Assembly: GCA_030762895.1 (NCBI GenBank)
Contig: JAUPTC010000015.1
Span: forward strand, 1,654,395-1,718,394
Reading direction: 5' to 3'
Length of the DNA stretch: 64,000 bases
Origin: Sophora flavescens
Lineage: Eukaryota > Streptophyta > Magnoliopsida > Fabales > Fabaceae
Below the pieces are notes generated by a model. The model ran no database searches. It had not been told where the DNA came from and saw nothing but the letters and a program-made list of their open reading frames with translations. Positions within the stretch are counted from its first letter, which is position 1; each line of letters starts with the position of its first letter. Below are positions 25,763 to 37,500 of this stretch, piece by piece. The position numbers and the translations under genes were made by a program.

Positions 25763-28700
25763 TGGGTCAAAAATAAGGTTAGAATTAGGGTTTTGGGTAA
25801 AATTATGGTTTCAGGTCAAAATTAGGGTTTTGGGTCAAATTTAGGATTTTGGGTCAAAATTAGGGTTTAGGGTTTGAAATAGGGTTTTGAGTTTTAAATA
25901 GGGTTTGGGTCAAAAATAGGGTTAGAATTAGGGTTTTGGGTAAAAATTAGGGCTTTGGATCAAAATTAGGTTTAGGGTCAAAATTAGGGTTTAGGGTTTG
26001 AAATAGGGTTGAGTTTAAAATAGGGTTTTGGGTCAAAAATAGGGTTAGAATAAGGGTTTTGGGTAAAAATTATGGTTTAGGGTCAAAATTAGGGTTTAGG
26101 GTTTGAAATAGGGTTTTGAGTTTAAAATAGGGTTTTGGGTCTAAAATAGGGTCAGCTTTAGGGTTTCGGGTAAAATTTAGGGTTTTGTGTCAAAATTAGG
26201 GTTTTGGGTCAAAAATAGGGATCAGTTAAAAATATGGTTTTGATTGGAAAATAGGGTTAGAATTAGGGTTTTGGGTAAAATTAGGGTTTCGGGTCAAAAT
26301 TAGGGTTTTGGGGTAAAATTAGGGTTTAGGGTCAAAATTTGGGTTTAGCGTTTGCAATAGGGTTTTGAGTTTAAAATAGGGTTTTGGGTCAAAAATAATG
26401 TTAGAATTAGGGTTTTGGGTAAAATTAGGGTTTCGTGTCAAAATTAGGGTTCTGGGTCAAATTTAGGATTTAGGGTCAAAATTAGGGTTTTGATTTAAAA
26501 ATTGGGTTTTGTTTCAAAAATAGGGTTAGAATTAGGGTTTTGGGTAAAAATTAGGGTTTAGGGTCAAAGTTAGGGTTCTGGGTCAAATTTAGGATTTAGG
26601 GTCAAAATTAGGGTTTTGATTTAAAAATTGGGTTTTGTTTCAAAAATAGGGTTAGAATTAGGGTTTTGGGTCAAAATTAGGGTTTCGGGTCAAAATTAGG
26701 GTTTAGGGTCAAAATTAGGGTTTAGGGTTTGAAATAGAGTTTTGAGTTTAAAATAGGGTTTTGGGTCAAAAATAGGGTTAGAATTAGGGTTTTGGGTATA
26801 ATTAGGGTTTCGGATCAAAATTATGGTTTTGGGTTAAAATTAGGGTTTTTGGTCAAAAATAGGGTTTAGGGTTTGAATTAGGGTTTTGATTATAAAACAG
26901 GGTTTTGGGTCAAAAATAGGGTTAGAATTAGGGTTTTGGGTAAAATTAGGATTACGGGTCAAAATTAGGGTTTTGAGTTTCAAATAGGGTTGTGTCAAAA
27001 ATAGGGTTAGAATTAGGGTTTTGGGTAAAAATTTGGTTTTTGGGTCAAAATTAGGGTTTATGGTCAAAATTAGGGTTAAGGGTTAGAAATAGAGTTTCGA
27101 TTTTAAAATAGGGTTTTGGGTCAAAAATAGGGTTAGAATTAGCGTTTTGGGTAAAATTAGGGTTTCGGATCAAAATTAGGTTTTTGTCCAAAATTAGGGT
27201 TTTTAGTCAAAATTAGGGTTTTGGGTCAAAATTAGGGTTTTGAGTTTAAAATAGGGTTTTGGGTCAAAATTATGGTTAGAATTAGGGTTTAGAGTCAAAA
27301 TTAGGGTTTAGGGTTTGAAATAGGGTTTTGAGTTTAAAATAGGGTTTTGGGTCAAAAATAAGGTTAGAATTAGGGTTTTGGGTCAATTTTACGATTTAGG
27401 GTCAAAATTAATGTTTAGGGTTTGAAATAGGGTTTTGAGTATAAAACAGGGTTTTGGGTCAAAAATAGGGTTAGAATTAGGGTTTTGGGTAAAATTAGGA
27501 TTACGGGTCAAAATTAGGGTTTATGGTTTGAAATAGGGTTTTGTGTCAAAAATAGGGTTAGAATTAGGGTTTTTGGGTAAAAATTTGGGTTTTTGGTCAA
27601 AATTAGGGTTTAGGGTCAAAATTAGGGTTTAGGGTTTGAAATAGGGTTTTGAGTTTAAAATAGGGTTTTGGGTCAAAAATAAGGTTAGAATTAGGGTTTT
27701 GGTTAAAATTATGGTCTCGGGTCAAAATTAGGGTTCTGGGTCAAATTTAGGATTTTGGGTCAAATTTAGGGTTTAGGGTTTGAAATAGGGTTTTGAGTTT
27801 TAAATAGGGTTTGGGTCAAAAATAGGGTTAGAATTAGGGTTTTGGGTAAAAATTAGGGCTTTGGATCAAAATTAGGTTTAGGGTCAAAATTAGGGTTTAG
27901 GGTTTGAAATAGGGTTGAGTTTAAAATAGGGTTTAGGGTCAAAAATAGGGTTAGAATAAGGGTTTTGGGTAAAAATTATGGTTTAGGGTTTGAAATAGGG
28001 TTTTGAGTTTAAAATAGGGTTTTGGGTCTAAAATAGGGTCAGATTTAGGGTTTAGGGTAAAATTAGTGTTTCAGGTCAAAATTAGGGTTTTGGGTCAAAT
28101 TAAGGATTTTGGGTCAAAATTAGGGTTTAGGGTTTGAAATAGGGTTTTGAGTTTTAAACAGGGTTTTGGGTCAAAAATAGGTTTAGAATTAGGGTTTTGG
28201 ATCAAAATTAGGGTTTAGGGTCAAAAATAGGGTTTTGGGTCAAAAATAGGGTTAGAATTAGGATTTTGGATCAAAATTAGGGTTTAGGGTTTGAAATAGG
28301 GTTTTGAGTTTAAAATGGGATTTTCTGTCTAAAATAGGGTTACTATTAGGGTTTTGGGTAAAAATTAGGGTTTAGGGTCAAAATTAGGGTTTAGGGTCAA
28401 AATTAGGGTTTAGGGTTTGAAATAGGGTTTTGGGTCAAAAATAAGGTTAGAATTAGGGTTTAGGTTAAAAATTAGGGTTTTGGTCAATTTTACGATTTTG
28501 GGTCAAATTAGGGTGTAGGGTTTGAAATAGGGTTTTGGGAGTTTAAAATAGGGTTTGGGTCAAAAGAGGGTTAGAATTAGGGTTTTGGGTAAAATTAGGG
28601 TTTAGGGTCATAATTAGGGTTTATGGTTTGAAATAGGGTTTTGGGTCAAAAATAGGGTTAGAATTAGGGTTTTGGGTAAAAATTAGGGTTTAGGGTCAAA

Positions 28701-29110
28701 ATTAGGGTTTAGGGTTTGAAATAGAGTTTTGAGTTTAAAATAGGGTTTTGGGTCAAAAATAGGGATATAATTAGAGTTTTGGGTAAAATTAGGGTTTGGA
28801 TCAAAATTAGGGTTTTGGGTTAAAATTAGGGTTTTTGGTCAAAATTAGGGTTTTCGGTCAAAAATAGGGTTAGAATTAGGGTTTTGGGTAAAAATTAGGG
28901 TTTTGGGTCAAAATTAGGGTTTTTGGGTCAAAATTAGGGTTTAGGGTTTGAAATAGAGTTTTGAGTTTAAAATAAGGTTTTGAGTCAAACTTAGGGTTAG
29001 AATTAGGGTTTTGGGTAAAAATTAGGGTTTGGGTAAAAATTAGGGTTTTGGGGTCAAACATAAATTGGGTTTAGGGTTTGAAATAGGGTTTTGATTTTAA
29101 AATAGGGTTT
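25763..29110 (+). repeat. 3.4 kb tandem unit, copy 2 of 3, with a replaced tail
   Basis: It repeats copy 1 landmark for landmark: CAGCTTTAGG at 26153 (+3382), the 75-codon open frame at 26840-27067, and CTGTCTAAAATAGGG at 28325. Near 27370 it lacks one 19-base word that copies 1 and 3 keep. Its last 300 bases or so (about 28800-29110) differ from the ends of copies 1 and 3, which match each other, so this tail looks exchanged with another repeat. Consensus is poorer at 28440-28620. Length is about 3348 bp. Confidence 0.85.
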
Positions 29111-32100
29111 TGGGTCAAAAATAAGGTTAGAATTAGGGTTTTGGGTAAAATTATGGTTTCAGTCAAAATTAGGGTTTTGGGTTAAAATTTGGTTTTTGGG
29201 TCAAAATTAGGGTTTAGGGTTTGAAATAGGGTTTTGAGTTTTAAATAGGTTTTGGGTCAAAAATAGGGTTAGAATTAGGGTTTTGGGTAAAAATTAGGGC
29301 TTTGGATCAAAATTAGGTTTAGGGTCAAAATTAGGGTTTAGGGTTTGAAATAGGGTTGAGTTTAAAATAGGGTTTTGGGTCAAAAATAGGGTTAGAATAA
29401 GGGTTTTGGGTAAAAATTATGGTTTAGGGTCAAAATTAGGGTTTAGGGTTTGAAATAGGGTTTTGAGTTTAAAATAGGGTTTTGGGTCTAGAATAGGGTC
29501 AGCTTTAGGGTTTCGGGTAAAATTTAGGGTTTTGTGTCAAAATTAGGGTTTTGGGTCAAAAATAGGGATCAGTTAAAAATATGGTTTTGATTGGAAAATA
29601 GGGTTAGAATTAGGGTTTTGGGTAAAATTAGGGTTTCGGGTCAAAATTAGGGTTTTGGGGTAAAATTAGGGTTTAGGGTCAAAATTTGGGTTTAGCGTTT
29701 GCAATAGGGTTGAGTTTAAAATAGGGTTTTGGGTCAAAAATAATGTTAGAATTAGGGTTTTGGGTAAAATTAGGGTTTCGTGTCAAAATTAGGGTTCTGG
29801 GTCAAATTTAGGATTTAGGGTCAAAATTAGGGTTTTGATTTAAAAATTGGGTTTTGTTTCAAAAATAGGGTTAGAATTAGGGTTTTGGGTAAAAATTAGG
29901 GTTTAGGGTCAAAGTTAGGGTTCTGGGTCAAATTTAGGATTTAGGGTCAAAATTAGGGTTTTGATTTAAAAATTGGGTTTTGTTTCAAAAATAGGGTTAG
30001 AATTAGGGTTTTGGGTCAAAATTAGGGTTTCGGGTCAAAATTAGGGTTTAGGGTCAAAATTAGGGTTTAGGGTTTGAAATAGAGTTTTGAGTTTAAAATA
30101 GGGTTTTGGGTCAAAAATAGGGTTAGAATTAGGGTTTTGGGTATAATTAGGGTTTCGGATCAAAATTATGGTTTTGGGTTAAAATTAGGGTTTTTGGTCA
30201 AAAATAGGGTTTAGGGTTTGAATTAGGGTTTTGATTATAAAACAGGGTTTTGGGTCAAAAATAGGGTTAGAATTAGGGTTTTGGGTAAAATTAGGATTAC
30301 GGGTCAAAATTAGGGTTTTGAGTTTCAAATAGGGTTGTGTCAAAAATAGGGTTAGAATTAGGGTTTTGGGTAAAAATTTGGTTTTTGGGTCAAAATTAGG
30401 GTTTATGGTCAAAATTAGGGTTAAGGGTTAGAAATAGAGTTTCGATTTTAAAATATGGTTTTGGGTCAAAAATAGGGTTAGAATTAGCGTTTTGGGTAAA
30501 ATTAGGGTTTCGGATCAAAATTAGGTTTTTGGTTCAAAATTAGGGTTTTTGGTCAAAATTAGGGTTTTGGGTCAAAATTAGGGTTTTGAGTTTAAAATAG
30601 GGTTTTGGGTCAAAATTATGGTTAGAATTAGGGTTTAGAGTCAAAATTAGGGTTTAGGGTTTGAAATAGGGTTTTGAGTTTAAAATAGGGTTTTGGGTCA
30701 AAAATAAGGTTAGAATTAGGGTTTTGGTCAAAATTAGGGTTCTGGGTCAATTTTACGATTTACGGTCAAAATTAGGGTTTAGGGTTTGAAATAGGGTTTT
30801 GAGTATAAAACAGGGTTTTGGGTCAAAAATAGGGTTAGAATTAGGGTTTTGGGTAAAATTAGGATTACGGGTCAAAATTAGGGTTTATGGTTTGAAATAG
30901 GGTTTTGTGTCAAAAATAGGGTTAGAATTAGGGTTTTTGGGTAAAAATTTGGGTTTTTGGTCAAAATTAGGGTTTAGGGTCAAAATTAGGGTTTAGGGTT
31001 TGAAATAGGGTTTTGAGTTTAAAATAGGGTTTTGGGTCAAAAATAAGGTTAGAATTAGGGTTTTGGTTAAAATTATGGTCTCGGGTCAAAATTAGGGTTC
31101 TGGGTCAAATTTAGGATTTTGGGTCAAATTTAGGGTTTAGGGTTTGAAATAGGGTTTTGAGTTTTAAATAGGGTTTGGGTCAAAAATAGGGTTAGAATTA
31201 GGGTTTTGGGTAAAAATTAGGGCTTTGGATCAAAATTAGGTTTAGGGTCAAAATTAGGGTTTAGGGTTTGAAATAGGGTTGAGTTTAAAATAGGGTTTAG
31301 GGTCAAAAATAGGGTTAGAATAAGGGTTTTGGGTAAAAATTATGGTTTAGGGTTTGAAATAGGGTTTTGAGTTTAAAATAGGGTTTTGGGTCTAAAATAG
31401 GATTGATTTAGGGTTTAGGGTAAAATTAGTGTTTCAGGTCAAAATTAGGGTTTTGGGTCAAATTAAGGATTTTGGGTCAAAATTAGGGTTTAGGGTTTGA
31501 AATAGGGTTTTGAGTTTTAAACAGGGTTTTGGGTCAAAAATAGGTTTAGAATTAGGGTTTTGGATCAAAATTAGGGTTTAGGGTCAAAAATAGGGTTTTG
31601 GGTCAAAAATAGGGTTAGAATTAGGATTTTGGATCAAAATTAGGGTTTAGGGTTTGAAATAGGGTTTTGAGTTTAAAATGGGATTTTCTGTCTAAAATAG
31701 GGTTAGAATTAGGGTTTTGGGTAAAAATTAGGGTTTAGGGTCAAAATTAGGGTTTAGGGTCAAAATTAGGGTTTAGGGTTTGAAATAGGGTTTTGGGTCA
31801 AAAATAAGGTTAGAATTAGGGTTTCGGGTCAAAATTAGGGTTCTGGGTCAATTTTACGATTTAGGGTCAAAGTTAGGGTGTAGGGTTTGAAATAGGGTTT
31901 TGAGTTTAAAACAGGGGTTTGGGTCAAAAAGAGGGTTAGAATTAGGGTTTTGGGTAAAATTAGGGTTACGGGTCAAAATTAGGGTTTATGGTTTGAAATA
32001 GGGTTTTGGGTCAAAAATAGGGTTAGAATTAGGGTTTTGGGTAAAAATTAGGGTTTAGGGTCAAAATTAGGGTTTAGGGTTTGAAATAGAGTTTTGAGTT

Positions 32101-32487
32101 TAAAATAGGGTTTTGGGTCAAAAATAGGGCTAGAATTAGAGTTTTGGGTAAAATTAGGGTTTCGGATCAAAATTAGGGTTTTGGTTTAAAATTAGGGTTT
32201 TTGGTCAAAATTAGGGTTTTGGGTCAAAAATAGGTTTAGAATTAGGGTTTTGGATCAAAATTAGGGTTTTGGGTCAAAAATAGGGTTTTGGGTCAAAATT
32301 AGGGTTTAGGGTTTGAAATAGAGTTTTGAGTTTAAAATAGGGTTTTGGGTCAAAAATAGGGTTAGAATTAGGGTTTTGGGTAAAATTAGGGTTTCGGGTC
32401 AAAATTAGGGTTTTGGGGTAAATTTAGGGGTTAGGGTCAAAATTTGGGTTTAGCGTTTGCAATAGGGTTTTGAGTTTAAAATAGGGT
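29111..32487 (+). repeat. 3.4 kb tandem unit, copy 3 of 3
   Basis: CAGCTTTAGG lies at 29500 (3347 after copy 2), the identical 75-codon minus-strand open frame at 30185-30412, and CTGTCTAAAATAGGG near 31688, here followed by TTAGAATT where copies 1 and 2 have TTACTATT. After 32487 the sequence continues with TAATGATAG and no longer follows the unit, so the tandem run ends here. Length is about 3377 bp. Confidence 0.85.
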
Positions 32488-34200
32488 TTTGGGTCAAAAA
32501 TAATGATAGAATTAGGGTTTTGGGTAAAATTAGGGTTTCATGTCAAAATTAGGGTTCTGGGTCAAATTTAGGATTTAGGGTCAAAATTAGGGTTTTGATT
32601 TAAAAATTGGGTTTTGTTTCAAAAATAGGGTTAGAATTAGGGTTTTGGGTAAAAATTAGGGTTTCGGGTCAAAATTAGGGTTTAGGGTCAAAATTAGGGT
32701 TTAGGGTTTGAAATAGTGATTTGAGTTTAAAAGATGGGTTTGGGTCAAATATAGGGTTAGAATTAGGGTTTTGGGTCAAAAATAGGGTTAGAATTAGGGT
32801 TTATGGTTTGAAATAGGGTTTTGAGTTTCAAATAGGGTTTTGTGTCAAAAATAGGGTTAGAATTAGGGTTTTTGGGTAAAAATTTGGGTTTTGGGTCAAA
32901 ATTAGGGTTTAGGGTCAACATTAGGGTTTAGGGTTAGAAATAGAGTTTTGATTTTAAAATAGGGTTAAAATTAGCGTTTTGGGTAAAATTAGGGTTTCGG
33001 ATCAAAATTAGGGTTTTGGTTTAAAATTAGGGTTTTTGGTCAAAATTAGGGTTTTGAGTTTAAAATAGGGTTTTGGGTCAAAAATATGGTTAGAATTAGG
33101 GTTTAGGGTCAAAATTAGGGTTTAGGGTTTGAAATAGGGTTTTGAGTTTAAAATAGGGTTTTGGGTCAAAAATAAGGTTAGAATTAGGGTTTTGGTTAAA
33201 ATTAGGGTCTCGGGTGAAAATTAGGGTTCCGGGTCAAATATAGGATTTTGGGTCAAAATTAGGGTTTAGGGTTTGAAATAGGGTTTTGAGTTTTAAATAG
33301 GGTTTGGGTCAAAAATAGGGTTAGAATTAGGGTTTTGGGTAAAAATTAGGGCTTTGGATCAAAATTAGGTTTAGGGTCAAAATTAGGGTTTAGGGTTTGA
33401 AATAGGGTTGAGTTTAAAATAGGGTTTTGGGTCAAAAATAGGGTTAGAATAAGGGTTTTGGGTAAAAATTATGGTTTAGGGTCAAAATTAGGGTTTAGGG
33501 TTTGAAATAGGGTTTTGAGTTTAAAATAGGGTTTTGGGTCTAAAATAGGGTCAGATTTAGGGTTTCGGGTAAAATTAGTGTTTCAGGTCAAAATTAGGGT
33601 TTTGGGTCAAATTTAGGATTTTGGGTCAAAATTAGGGTTTAGGGTTTGAAATAGGGTTTTGAGTTTAAAACAGGGTTTTGGGTCAAAAATAGGTTTAGAA
33701 TTAGGGTTTTGGATCAAAATTAGGGTTTAGGGTCAAAAATAGGGTTTTGGGTCAAAAATAGGGTTAGAATTAGGATTTTGGATCAAAATTAGGGTTTAGG
33801 GTTTGAAATAGGGTTTTGAGTTTAAAATGGGATTTTCTGTCTAAAATAGGTTTAGAATTAGGGTTTTGGGTAAAAATTAGGGTTTTGGGTCAAAATTAGG
33901 GTTTAGGGTCAAAATTAAGGTTTAGGGTTTGAAATAGAGTTTTGAGTTTAAAATAGGGTTTTGAATCAAACTTAGGGTTTTGGGTTAAAACTAGGGTTTT
34001 GAGTTTAAAATAGGGTTTTGGTTGAAAAATATGGTTAGAATTAGGGTTTAGGGTTAAAATTAGGGTTTAGGGTTTGAAATTGGGTTTTGAGTTTAAAATA
34101 GGGTTTCGGGATAAAAATAAGGTTAGAATTAGGGTTTTGGGTAAAATTAGGGTTTCGGGTCAAAATTAGGGTTTTGGGTTAAAAATAGGGTTTTGGGGCA
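32488..34200 (+). repeat. Composite telomere-like repeat, partial copy of the 3.4 kb unit
   Basis: The order resembles the 3.4 kb unit but with segments missing: GGGTCTCGGGT near 33210, AGGGTCAGATTTAGGG near 33550 and CTGTCTAAAATAGG near 33837 are kept, while the doubled segment is not. At 33963 it enters a distinct cassette, TTGAATCAAACTTAGGG plus GTTAAAACTAGGG, which recurs at 39535 and 44062 and serves as the marker of a larger composite unit. Confidence 0.7.
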
Positions 34201-37200
34201 AAAATACGGTTAGAATTAGGGGTTTGGGTAAAATTAGGGTTTCAGGCCAAAATTAGGGTTTATAGTTTGAAATAGGGTCTTGAGTTTAAGATAGGGTTTG
34301 GGGTCAACAATAGGGTTAGAATTAGGGTTTTGGGTAAAAATTACGGTTTTGGGTAAAAATTAGGGTCTAGGGTCAAACATAGGGATTAGGGTTTGAAATA
34401 GGGTTTTGAGTTTAAAATAGGGTTTTGGGTCAAAAATAAGGTTAGAATTAGGGTTTTGGGTAAAATTATGGTTTCAGGTCAAAATTAGGGTTTTGGGTCA
34501 AATTTAGGATTTTGGGTCAAAATTAGGGTTTAGGGTTTGAAATAGGGTTTTGAGTTTTAAATAGGGTTTTGGTCAAAAATAGGGTTAGAATTAGGGTTTT
34601 GGGTAAAAATTAGGGCTTTGGATCAAAATTAGGCTTAGGGTCAAAATTAGGGTTTAGGGTTTGAAATAGGGTTGAGTTTAAAATAGGGCTTTGGGTCAAA
34701 AATAGGGTTAGAATTAGGGTTTTGGGTAAAAATTATGGTTTAGGGTCAAAATTAGGGTTTAGGGTTTGAAATAGGGTTTTTGGTCAAAAATAAGGTTAGA
34801 ATTAGGGTTTCGGGTCAAAATTAGGGTTCTGGGTCAATTTTACGATTTAGGGTCAAAATTAGGGTTTAGGGTTTGAAATAGGGTTTTGAGTTTAAAATAG
34901 GGGTTTGGGTCAAAAAGAGGGTTAGAATTAGGGTTTTGGGTAAAATTAGGGTTACGGGTCAAAATTAGGGTTTATGGTTTGAAATAGGGTTTTGGGTCAA
35001 AAATAGGGTTAGAATTAGGGTTTTGGGTAAAAATTAGGGTTTAGGGTCAAAATTAGGGTTTAGGGTCAAAATTAGGGTTTAGGGTTTGAAATAGAGTTTT
35101 GAGTTTAAAATAGGGTTTTGGGTCAAAAATAGGGCAAGAATTAGAGTTTTGGGTAAAATTAGGGTTTCGGATCAAAATTAGGGTTTTGGTTTAAAATTAG
35201 GGTATTTGGTCAAATTAGGGTTTTGGGTCAAAAATAAGTTTAGAATTAGGGTTTTGGATCAAAATTAGGGTTTAGGGTCAAAAATAGGGTTTTGGGTCAA
35301 AAATAGGGTTAGAATTAGGATTTTGGATCAAAATTAGGGTTTAGGGTTTGAATTAGGGTTTTGAGTTTAAAATAAGGTTTTGGGTCAAAATTAGGGTTTT
35401 GAGTCAAATTTAGAATTTAGGGTCAAAATTAGGGCTTTGATTTAAAAATTGTGTTTTGGGTCAAAAATAGGGTTAGAATTAGGGTTTTGGGTAAAAATTA
35501 GGGTTTTGGGTCAAAATTAGGGTTTAGGGTTTGAAATAGAGTTTTGAGTTTAAAATAGGGTTTTGGGTCAAAAATAGGGTTAGAATTAGGGGTTTGGGTA
35601 AAATTAGGATTTCGGGTCAAAATTAGGGTTTTGGGGTAAAATTAGGGTTTAGGGTCAAAATTTGGGTTTAGCGTTTGCAATAGGGTTTTGAGTTTTAAAT
35701 AGGGTTTTGGGTCAAAAATAATGATAGAATTAGGGTTTTGGGTAAAATTAGGATTACGGGTCAAAATTAGGGTTTTGAGTTTCAAATAGGGTTTTGTGTC
35801 AAAAATAGGGTTAGAATTAGGGTTTTGGGTAAAAATTTAGTTTTTGGGTCAAAATTAGGGTTAAGGGTTCGAAATAGAGTTTCGATTTTAAAATAGGGTT
35901 TTGGGTCAAAAATAGGGTTAGAATTAGCGTTTCGGGTAAAATTAGGGTTTCGGATCAAAATTAGGGTTTTGGTTGAAAATTAGGGTTTTTGGTCAAAATT
36001 AGGGTTTAGGGTTTGAATTAGGGTTTGGTCAAAAATATGGTTAGAATTAGGGTTTAGAGTCAAAATTAGGGCTTAGGGTTTGAAATTGGGTTTTGAGTTT
36101 AAAATAGGGTTTTGGGTCAAAAATAAGGTTAGAATTAGGGTTTCGGGTCAAAATTAGGGTTCTGGGTCAATTTTACGATTTAGGGTCAAAATTAGGGTTT
36201 AGGGTTTGAAATAGGGTTTTGGCTCAAAAATAGGGTTAGAATTAGGGTTTTGGGTAAAAATTAGGGTTTTGGGTAAAAATTAGGGTTTAGGGTTTGAAAT
36301 AGAGTTTTGAGTTTAAAATAGGGTTTTGGGTCAAAAATAGGGCTAGAATTAGAGTTTTGGGTAAAATTAGGGTTTCGGATCAAAATTAGGGTTTTGGTTT
36401 AAAATTAGGGTTTTTGGTCAAAATTAGGGTTTTGGGTCAAAAATAGGTTTAGAATTAGGGTTTTGGATCAAAATTAGGGTTTAGGGTCAAAAATAGGGTT
36501 TTGGGTCAAAAATAGGGTTAGAATTAGGATTTTGGATCAAAATTAGGGTTTAGGGTTTGAATTAGGGTTTTGAGTTTAAAATAAGGTTTTGGGTCAAAAT
36601 TAGGGTTTTGGGTCAAATTTAGAATTTAGGGTCAAAATTAGGGCTTTGATTTAAAAATTGTGTTTTGGGTCAAAAATAGGGTTAGAATTAGGGTTTTGGG
36701 TAAAAATTAGGGTTTTGGGTCAAAATTAGGGTTTAGGGTCAAAATTAGGGTTTAGGGTTTGAAATAGAGTTTTGAGTTTAAAATAGGGTTTTGGGTCAAA
36801 AATAGGGTTAGAATTAGGGTTTTGGGTAAAATTAGGGTTTCGGGTCAAAATTAGGGTTTTGGGGTAAAATTAGGGTTTAGGGTCAAAATTTGGGTTTAGC
36901 GTTTGCAATAGGGTTTTGAGTTTAAAATAGGGTTTTGGGTCAAAAATAATGATAGAATTAGGGTTTTGGGTAAAATTAGGGTTTCGTGTCAAAATTAGGG
37001 TTCTGGGTCAAATTTAGGATTTAGGGTCAAAATTAGGGTTTTGATTTAAAAATTGGGTTTTGTTTCAAAAATAGGGTTAGAATTAGGGTTTTGGGTAAAA
37101 ATTAGGGTTTCGGGTCAAAATTAGGGTTTAGGTTCAAAATTAGGGTTTAGGGTTTGAAATAGAGTTTTGAGTTTAAAACAGGGTTTTGGGTCAAAAATAG

Positions 37201-37500
37201 GGTTAGAATTAGGGTTTTGGGTAAAATTACGGGTCAAAATTAGGGTTTATGGTTTGAAATAGGGTTTTGAGTTTCAAATAGGGTTTTGGGTCAAAAATAG
37301 GGTTAGAATTAGGGTTTTGGGTAAAAATTAGGGTTTAGTGTCAAAATTAGGGTTGTTTGAAATAGGGTTTAGGGTTTGAAATAGAGTTTTGAGTTTAAAA
37401 TAGGGTTTTGGGTCAAAAATAGGGTTAGAATTAGGGTTTTGGGTAAAATTAGGGTTTCGGATCAAAATTAGGGTTTTGGGTTAAAATTAGGGTTTTTGGT
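34201..37500 (+). repeat. Mixed cassettes with a 1.2 kb periodicity inside contig B
   Basis: Contig A type units return here. GGCTTTG markers at 35433 and 36642 are 1209 bp apart, and GCGTTTGCAATAGGG at 35671 and 36899 are 1228 bp apart. Each unit therefore joins a contig A half (ending TTGTGTTTTGGGTC) to a contig B half (GCGTTTGCAATAGGG, TTGGGTTTTGTTTC). This shows the two higher-order types share parts and have been recombined. Confidence 0.7.

Noticed and set aside
28876..29061. Minus-strand open frame of 61 codons
   Set aside because: Repeat-derived, in the divergent tail of triplication copy 2. Nothing in it suggests a protein.
23456..30412. Three identical 75-residue minus-strand open frames at 23456-23683, 26840-27067 and 30185-30412
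   Set aside because: They are made only of repeat words (N, P, L, T, K, F rich), and their identity follows from the 3.4 kb tandem copies. There is no domain or start context, and no conservation beyond the DNA repeat.
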